From Comamonadaceae bacterium (GTDB lineage Bacteria > Pseudomonadota > Gammaproteobacteria > Burkholderiales > Burkholderiaceae_C), in contig SEAY01000010.1 of the NCBI GenBank assembly GCA_004144865.1, forward strand, positions 1 through 51,598: a DNA stretch of 51,598 nucleotides. Reading direction: 5' to 3'. A model generated the notes under the pieces. The model saw nothing but the letters and a program-made list of their open reading frames with translations. It was not told the DNA's origin and did not search any database. How positions within the stretch are numbered: position 1 is the stretch's first letter; every line of letters starts with the position of its first letter. A program made the translations under genes and the position numbers. Below are positions 45,449 to 51,598 of the stretch, piece by piece.

Positions 45449-46394
45449 ATGCCTCGCTCCGCCCCCGCCCTTTCCGACGCGGCCTTGCTGGCCCGCCTGC
45501 GCACGCGGCAGTTGCTGCTGCTGGAGGCGCTCGGGCGTGAACGCAACCTCGGGCGCGCGGCTGCCGGGCTGGGCATGAGCCAGCCGGCCGCCACCAAGCT
45601 GCTGCAGCAGGCCGAGGAGACGCTGGGCGTGCCGCTCTTCACGCGCCTGGCGCGCGGCATGGAGCCCACGGCGTCCGGCGAGGTGCTGATCCGCTTCGCG
45701 CGCCACGCGCTGGTCGACTTCGGCCTGGCGCGCGAACAGGTGGCGGCGCTGCGCTCCGGGCTGCGCGGCCGGCTGCGCCTGGGCAGTGTCCCCGGTGCGT
45801 TGCCGCAGCTGCTGGCGCCGGCGTTGGCGGCCTACAAGCGGCAGCACCCGCGCGTGGCGGTGTCGCTGCTGGTCGAGACGAGCGACGTCATGCTGGCGTT
45901 GCTGGAGCGCGGCGAGGTCGACCTGGTGCTGGGACGCCTGACCGAAGGCCACGCGGAAGACGATTTCGAAGTGCAGCCGCTGCTGGGCGAGCCGCAGGTG
46001 GCGGTGGTGCGCAGCGGCCACCCCCTGCTGGTGAAGGAGGGCCTGGCGCTGGACGACCTGGTGCGCTGGCCGTGGATCCTGCAGCCGCCGGGTTCACCGC
46101 AGCGCAGCCGCTTCGAGGCGGCGCTGCGAGAGGCCGGGCTGCATGCGCGGCTGGACATCACGGAAACGGCCTCCACGGTCGCCACGACCGTGCTGCTGGA
46201 GGCGAGCGACATGGCGGCGATCATGCCGGCGTCGCTGGCGGCGCACTACGCGCGGCTGGGCGTGCTGCAGGTGCTGCCGCTGGAGCTGCCCTTGCGCGTG
46301 CCGTCGATCCATCTCGTCACGCGGCGGCACCGTGAGCTGTCGCCGGCGGCGGCGGGGTTCGTGGAGGTCCTCGGGGAAGGGGCGCCGAGGTCGT

Positions 46395-46396
<2 letters not shown>
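45449..46396 (+). CDS. LysR-family transcriptional regulator
   Basis: This 315-residue regulator has the N-terminal helix-turn-helix (RQLLLLEALGRERNLGRAAA, MSQPAATKLLQQAEETLGVP) and a periplasmic-binding-like effector domain (RLRLGSVPGALPQLLAPALA to the C terminus). It is divergent from the Bug-pdxA unit across 110 bases, the usual arrangement for a LysR regulator and its target. The TAG stop at 46394-46396 lies at the edge of the IS110 insertion (first base of the 9-base repeat AGATACTGT), so the last codons could have been altered by the insertion. Confidence 0.93.
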
Positions 46397-47611
<1,215 letters not shown>

Positions 47612-47613
47612 TA

Positions 47614-47650
47614 CAAGGCTGGGTTGCGCGCAGCGCACCCCAGCCTACGC
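47614..47650. repeat. REP-like palindrome beside the IS element
   Basis: CAAGGCTGGGTTGCGCGCAG runs into CGCACCCCAGCCTACGC; AGGCTGGG (47616-47623) pairs with CCCAGCCT (47639-47646). A related half-unit, ACAAGGCTGGGTACGGCG, is at 47541-47558. The unit belongs to the same family as the element at 5857-5940. Confidence 0.75.
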
Positions 47651-47676
47651 GGCGGGCAACATGCAACCCCCCCGGC

Positions 47677-48288
47677 TCACGCCCGCGTGAAGCGCGAACG
47701 CCCGGCCGCGAGCCGGTCGCCGTACTTGTTGCGCGTGAGCAGGTACGCACCGGCCAGCAGAGCGCTGCCGGCGGCCACGATGCTGCCGGGGCTCATCGAA
47801 CGGGCGATGCTGCTGGCAAGTTCGGGGGCGCGCGGGCCGGCCAGTTCCAGGCGGCGCCGCGTCATGCGGGCGCCCAGCTCGTGCAGCTGGTCGGGGATCA
47901 GGCGCTCGGCGGCGGGCAGCAGCTGCGTCTCCTCGTCGGCCACGTGGTGCATCACGTGCCGCATCAGTTCGAAGAAGGTGTCGTCGAACGAGGCGTCGTT
48001 CACCGGCATGTTGCGCAGGCGCGAGATCAGGCCCCGCATCTCGTCGTGCTCGGGCGTGCTCTTGCGCAGGACCTCGTTGTCCGCCACCGCGCGCATGGCG
48101 GGATAGAAGATCTCCTCCTCGAGCTGGGTGTGGATCTCCAGGGCGAGGCAGACGTTGTCCGCGAGCCCCTTCCTCAGCCGGTCCGAAGCGCCGACCTCGT
48201 ACTGGTGGAACGCCGTCAGCACGTGCGTGTGGTCCAGCCGGATCATGTTGGTGATGCAGGGCGACAGCTGGGACATCAGGGACGGCAT
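47677..48288 (-). CDS. Hemerythrin-domain protein with C-terminal membrane segment
   Basis: This 203-residue protein has a hemerythrin HHE cation-binding domain (about 15-145). The di-iron ligand pattern is visible: IRLDHTHVLTAFHQYE, ALEIHTQLEEEIFYPAM, PEHDEMRGLI and MRHVMHHVADEETQLLP. A C-terminal hydrophobic stretch (PGSIVAAGSALLAGAYLL, about 165-185) may anchor it to the membrane, followed by a basic tail. It may sense or store O2, NO or iron. It is divergent from urtA across 187 bases; no promoter is unambiguous there. Confidence 0.9.
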   Translation of the reverse strand: MPSLMSQLSPCITNMIRLDHTHVLTAFHQYEVGASDRLRKGLADNVCLALEIHTQLEEEIFYPAMRAVADNEVLRKSTPEHDEMRGLISRLRNMPVNDASFDDTFFELMRHVMHHVADEETQLLPAAERLIPDQLHELGARMTRRRLELAGPRAPELASSIARSMSPGSIVAAGSALLAGAYLLTRNKYGDRLAAGRSRFTRA

Positions 48289-48475
48289 GGCGGCGGCCTC
48301 TCGGGGTGTGTGCGGCCATTGAAGCCCGGCAGGGGGTCCGCGGCGTGTCGGACGGCGACGGTGTCCGCCGTAGTCGCGGCGCACCAGTGGACCGTACGCC
48401 ATGTGTCGTATGGCTGCTTCCGGGGCCCATCCCTAGCATGAGCTTGCCTTTCGCAACCCACCTGGAGCCACACAC

Positions 48476-49750
48476 ATGCAACGTCGATTCACCCTGAAGG
48501 CGCTCACCGCCGCCGTCGCCCTCGCGGGCACGGGCGCCGCCTTTGCCCAGTCCTCGGACACCATCAAGGTCGGCATCCTCCACAGCCTGTCGGGCACGAT
48601 GGCCATTTCCGAAACCGTCCTCAAGGACACCGCCCTGATGGCGATCGAGGAGATCAACGCCAAGGGCGGCGTGCTCGGCAAGAAGCTCGAGCCGGTCGTG
48701 GTGGATCCGGCTTCCAACTGGCCGCTCTTCGCCGAGAAGACCCGCCAGCTGCTGACCCAGGACAAGGTGGCCGTGATCTTCGGCTGCTGGACCTCCGTCT
48801 CCCGCAAGTCCGTGCTGCCGGTGGTCGAGGAACTCAACGGCCTGCTCTTCTACCCGGTGCAGTACGAAGGCGAGGAGCTGTCCAAGAACGTGTTCTATAC
48901 CGGTGCCGCGCCCAACCAGCAGGCGATTCCCGCGGTGGAATACCTCATGAGCAAGGACGGCGGCGGCGCCAAGCGCTTCGTGCTGCTGGGCACCGACTAC
49001 GTGTACCCGCGCACGACCAACAAGATCCTGCGCGCCTTCCTCAAGTCCAAGGGCGTCGCCGAGTCCGACATCATGGAGGAGTACACCCCCTTCGGCCACA
49101 GCGACTACCAGACCATCATCGCCAAGATCAAGAAGTTCTCCGGCGAGGGCAAGAAGACGGCGGTGATCTCCACCATCAACGGCGACTCCAACGTGCCGTT
49201 CTACAAGGAACTGGGCAACGCCGGCCTGAAGGCCAAGGACGTGCCGGTGGTGGCCTTCTCCGTGGGCGAGGAGGAACTGCGCGGCGTGGACACCAAGCCG
49301 CTGGTGGGCCACCTGGCCGCGTGGAACTACTTCATGTCGGTGAAGAACCCGACCAACACCGAGTTCACGAAGAAGTGGGGCGCGTACGCCAAGACCAAGG
49401 GCATCGCCGGCCACAAGGACAAGCCGCTTACCAACGATCCGATGGAAGCCACGTACATCGGCGTGCACATGTGGGCCCAGGCCGTCGCCAAGGCCAAGTC
49501 CACCGACACCGACAAGGTCATCGCCGCCATGGCCGGCCAGACCTTCAAGGCGCCGTCCGGCTTCACCGCCACGATGGACGCCAAGAACCACCACCTGCAC
49601 AAGCCGGTGTTCATCGGCGAGGTCAAGGGCGACGGCCAGTTCAACGTGGTGTGGAAGACGCCCGGCCCGGTGAAGGCCAAGCCCTGGTCGCCCTTCATCG
49701 AAGGCAACGACAAGAAGAAGGACGAGCCGGACGGCAAATCAAAGATGTAA
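48476..49750 (+). CDS. urtA: Urea ABC transporter substrate-binding protein
   Basis: This 424-residue periplasmic protein starts with a signal peptide (RRFTLKALTAAVALAGTGAA, cleavage after AFA near residue 24). UrtA features are IKVGILHSLSGTMAISETVL, VIFGCWTSVSRKSVLPVVEE, LFYPVQYEGEE, STINGDSNVPFYKEL and VGHLAAWNYFMSV. It delivers urea to the UrtBCDE importer, which feeds the urease encoded about 14 kb away on the other strand. AGGTTCCCC-type spacing to urtB includes two hairpins that may keep urtA message in excess. Confidence 0.97.
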   Translation: MQRRFTLKALTAAVALAGTGAAFAQSSDTIKVGILHSLSGTMAISETVLKDTALMAIEEINAKGGVLGKKLEPVVVDPASNWPLFAEKTRQLLTQDKVAVIFGCWTSVSRKSVLPVVEELNGLLFYPVQYEGEELSKNVFYTGAAPNQQAIPAVEYLMSKDGGGAKRFVLLGTDYVYPRTTNKILRAFLKSKGVAESDIMEEYTPFGHSDYQTIIAKIKKFSGEGKKTAVISTINGDSNVPFYKELGNAGLKAKDVPVVAFSVGEEELRGVDTKPLVGHLAAWNYFMSVKNPTNTEFTKKWGAYAKTKGIAGHKDKPLTNDPMEATYIGVHMWAQAVAKAKSTDTDKVIAAMAGQTFKAPSGFTATMDAKNHHLHKPVFIGEVKGDGQFNVVWKTPGPVKAKPWSPFIEGNDKKKDEPDGKSKM

Positions 49751-49765
49751 GGCCACCAGTCCGTC

Positions 49766-49786
49766 ATCCCGGCCTCGAGCCGGGAT
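49766..49786. repeat. Palindrome ATCCCGGC-CTCGA-GCCGGGAT after urtA
   Basis: A perfect 8-bp stem with a 5-base loop lies 15 bases after the urtA stop. It belongs to a sequence type (GTCATCCCGG...CCGGGATCC) common as a dispersed repeat in proteobacteria. It may stabilise urtA mRNA or partly terminate transcription before urtB. Confidence 0.75.
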
Positions 49787-49821
49787 CCATTCTTCGCCGA
49801 ATCCGGCGCAGGTGCCTGCAC

Positions 49822-49843
49822 GGTGGGCAGCGTGCTGCCCACC
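49822..49843. repeat. Palindrome GGTGGGCAGC-GT-GCTGCCCACC before urtB
   Basis: A perfect 10-bp inverted repeat with a 2-base centre ends 13 bases before the urtB start, followed by CTACAGG. It is the second palindrome in the 106-base urtA-urtB gap and could lower urtB translation or transcription relative to urtA. Confidence 0.75.
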
Positions 49844-49856
49844 CTACAGGTTCCCC

Positions 49857-51428
49857 ATGCTCCAAAGACTCCTCCTCTTGCTCGCGCTCGCCGGCGCGGG
49901 CGCATCGCAAGCCCTCACCGCCGACGAAGCCCGCGCCCTGGCGACGGGAGAATCCGACGCGCGCATCGAGGCCCTCAACCAGGCCGTTGCCGCGGCGGAC
50001 GACAAGACGGCCGCCTTCATTCAGGCGCTTGCCGACGACGCCGTGAAGGTCGCCGGCGACAAGGTGTTCGTCGTCCGTGACGACAAGGGGTTCGACCCCG
50101 TGACGGGCGCGGAGAGCGCCGTTCCCGCCGACGCCGAAGACGTCGTCAACAACAACCGCATGCGCGGCGAGCTCGACACCGCGCTGGCCGCCCTGAAACT
50201 CTTCTCCAAGGATGCGGCCTTGCGCGCCGCGGCCGTCGCCGAACTGCAGAAGGAGCCCGACGCGTCGCGGCTGCCGCTGATCGAGAAGGTCTACGCGGCG
50301 GAGCAGGACCCGGCGATCAAGGAGCGGCTGGCGCTGGTGCGCGCGGCCTCGCTGCTTTCCAGCAGCGACAGCGCACGCCGGCTGGAGGCCGCGCAGCTGC
50401 TCGCGGCCAGCCGCACGCCCGCGACGCGCAGCCTGCTGGTGCAGCGCGTGCAGGACGAGGCCGACCCGCAGGTCAAGGCGGCGCTGCTCGCGTCCATCCG
50501 CAGCATCGAAGGGTCGCTGGCCTGGGGCGAGCGCGCGGCCGCTGCGTTCTCCGGCATCAGCCTCGGCTCCATCCTCCTGCTGGTCGCACTGGGGCTCGCC
50601 ATCACCTACGGGCTGATGGGCGTGATCAACATGGCGCACGGCGAGCTGATGATGATCGGCGCCTATGCGACCTACGTGGTGCAGGGCCTGTTCCAGAAGT
50701 ACCTGCCGGGCGCCTTCGACTGGTACCTGCTCGCCGCGGTGCCGGTGGCCTTCCTGGCCTCGGCGCTGATGGGCGCGGTGCTGGAGCGAGGCGTGATCCG
50801 CTTCCTGTACGGCCGCCCGCTGGAAACGCTGCTGGCCACCTGGGGCATCAGCCTCATGCTGATGCAGCTGGTGCGTTCCATCTTCGGCGCGCAGAACGTC
50901 GGCGTGGAGAACCCGAGCTGGATGAGCGGCGGCGTGGTGCTCATGGGCAACCTGCAGCTGCCGTGGAACCGCATCGTGATCATCGCCTTCGCGTTCGCGG
51001 TGCTGGGCGGCATGGCCTTCCTGATCGCGCGCACGCGGCTCGGCCTGTTCGTGCGCGGCGTCACGCAGAACCGGCCCATCGCCTCGTGCATGGGCGTGAA
51101 CACGGCGCGGGTGGACACGTACGCCTTCGCCCTGGGCTCGGGTATCGCGGGACTCGCCGGTTGTGCGCTCAGCCAGGTGGGCAACGTGGGGCCCGACCTG
51201 GGGCAGGCCTACATCGTGGATTCGTTCATGGTGGTCGTGCTCGGCGGCGTGGGCCAGCTCGCGGGCACCGTGTACGCGGCGCTGGGCCTGGGCGTGCTGA
51301 ACAAGTTCATCGAGGGCTGGGCCGGCGCCGTGCTGGCCAAGATCGCGGTGCTGGTGCTGATCGTGGTGTTCATCCAGAAGCGGCCGCAGGGGCTGTTCGC
51401 GGTGAAGGGAAGGAGCGCGGAAGCATGA
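49857..51428 (+). CDS. urtB: Urea ABC transporter permease UrtB
   Basis: This 523-residue protein has a signal-like N terminus (MLQRLLLLLALAGAGASQAL), a soluble helical region (about 20-235) characteristic of UrtB, and a LivH-type permease domain (about 240-510) with about eight membrane helices: SLGSILLLVALGLAITYGLM, NMAHGELMMIGAYATYVVQ, RTRLGLFVRGVTQN and IVDSFMVVVLGGVGQLAGT. The ATG at 49857 is used because the longer frame runs through the palindrome. Its 3' end (51277-51389) is copied in inverted orientation at the window end. Confidence 0.96.
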   Translation: MLQRLLLLLALAGAGASQALTADEARALATGESDARIEALNQAVAAADDKTAAFIQALADDAVKVAGDKVFVVRDDKGFDPVTGAESAVPADAEDVVNNNRMRGELDTALAALKLFSKDAALRAAAVAELQKEPDASRLPLIEKVYAAEQDPAIKERLALVRAASLLSSSDSARRLEAAQLLAASRTPATRSLLVQRVQDEADPQVKAALLASIRSIEGSLAWGERAAAAFSGISLGSILLLVALGLAITYGLMGVINMAHGELMMIGAYATYVVQGLFQKYLPGAFDWYLLAAVPVAFLASALMGAVLERGVIRFLYGRPLETLLATWGISLMLMQLVRSIFGAQNVGVENPSWMSGGVVLMGNLQLPWNRIVIIAFAFAVLGGMAFLIARTRLGLFVRGVTQNRPIASCMGVNTARVDTYAFALGSGIAGLAGCALSQVGNVGPDLGQAYIVDSFMVVVLGGVGQLAGTVYAALGLGVLNKFIEGWAGAVLAKIAVLVLIVVFIQKRPQGLFAVKGRSAEA

Positions 51429-51598
51429 GTGCGGTTCTTCCCGTCTTGGAACCCTCCCCCTCCGGGGGAGGGCAGGGTGGGGGCGCTGCGGCCGCTTCTG
51501 GATGAACACCACGATCAGCACCAGCACCGCGATCTTGGCCAGCACGGCGCCGGCCCAGCCCTCGATGAACTTGTTCAGCACGCCCAGGCCCAGCGCCG
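51277..51598. repeat. Perfect 113-bp inverted repeat ending the window
   Basis: 51486-51598 is the exact reverse complement of 51277-51389, the 3' part of urtB, with 96 bases between the arms. The right arm runs to the last base of the window. An exact copy of a coding segment placed like this at a sequence end is most likely a fold-back (chimeric read or assembly) artefact. Confidence 0.9.
51425..51485 (+). CDS. urtC: Start of urtC, truncated by the terminal inverted repeat
   Basis: An ATG overlapping the urtB stop (ATGA) opens MSAVLPVLEPSPSGGGQGGG, in the place where urtC is expected. The stretch includes a G/C palindrome (51452-51473), and the frame runs at 51486 into the inverted copy of urtB and stops at 51505. 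Only the first ~20 codons can therefore belong to a real gene; the assignment rests on position. Confidence 0.3.

Overview
The window is about 51.6 kb of very GC-rich DNA, densely packed with genes that often overlap by four bases. Gene content suggests a Burkholderiales betaproteobacterium, most like Comamonadaceae (Ramlibacter/Variovorax-like): an AceK/isovaleryl-CoA dehydrogenase/thiolase block, a Bug-type tripartite tricarboxylate transporter protein, a urtAB urea transporter with urease genes, an NCS1-transporter/histidine-kinase fusion, and many dispersed REP-like palindromes containing GTAGG and ACCC(C)A/GC. This placement is inferred from gene content; no 16S gene is present.

Layout. 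25-7770: acyl-CoA and central metabolism (PaaI thioesterase, isovaleryl-CoA dehydrogenase, carbonic anhydrase, AceK, thiolase, SDR, acyl-CoA dehydrogenase). 7862-10255: two tail-to-tail stand-alone receiver proteins, then a rhodanese/YchJ/HAD operon. 10346-15836: a stressosome-type operon (RsbR, RsbS, RsbT, a HATPase-PP2C fusion) that runs into two histidine kinases. 16077-17535: DUF3606 protein, FKBP lipoprotein and GST. 17564-17907: an elaborate nested palindrome of about 290 bp. 18009-26473: a TPP-riboswitch-led operon, thiD - luxE-like - luxC-like - ABC transporter (three genes) - SDR - thiE - PAP2. 26488-26577: tRNA-Ser(UGA). 26687-29629: two paralogous Gln-rich mini-proteins bracketing a receiver protein, an RsbQ/KAI2-like hydrolase and a PAS histidine kinase. 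30304-34712: ureABCEFG on the minus strand, without ureD. 34753-41401: the NCS1-kinase fusion, a LuxR-type response regulator and another hybrid kinase, all divergent from ureA. 41476-46396: small metabolic genes plus a pdxA/Bug/LysR unit. 46395-47611: an IS110-family insertion. 47677-51428: hemerythrin protein, urtA and urtB. 51277-51598: a perfect 113-bp inverted repeat that ends the window and looks like a contig-end fold-back.

Most interesting system: the riboswitch-controlled operon places a LuxE-like acyl-protein synthetase, a LuxC-like acyl reductase, a THI5/NMT1-type ABC importer and an SDR between thiD and thiE, nearly all translationally coupled. I infer a thiamin-precursor salvage route: a carboxylated precursor is imported, reduced from acid to aldehyde to alcohol, and the resulting HMP-like alcohol is passed to ThiD and ThiE. 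There is no luxAB, so bioluminescence is not implied. Secondary highlights are the KAI2/RsbQ-like hydrolase wired to a histidine kinase instead of a PP2C phosphatase, the transporter-kinase beside urease, a REP sequence in frame inside ureF, and the large nested palindrome upstream of the riboswitch.
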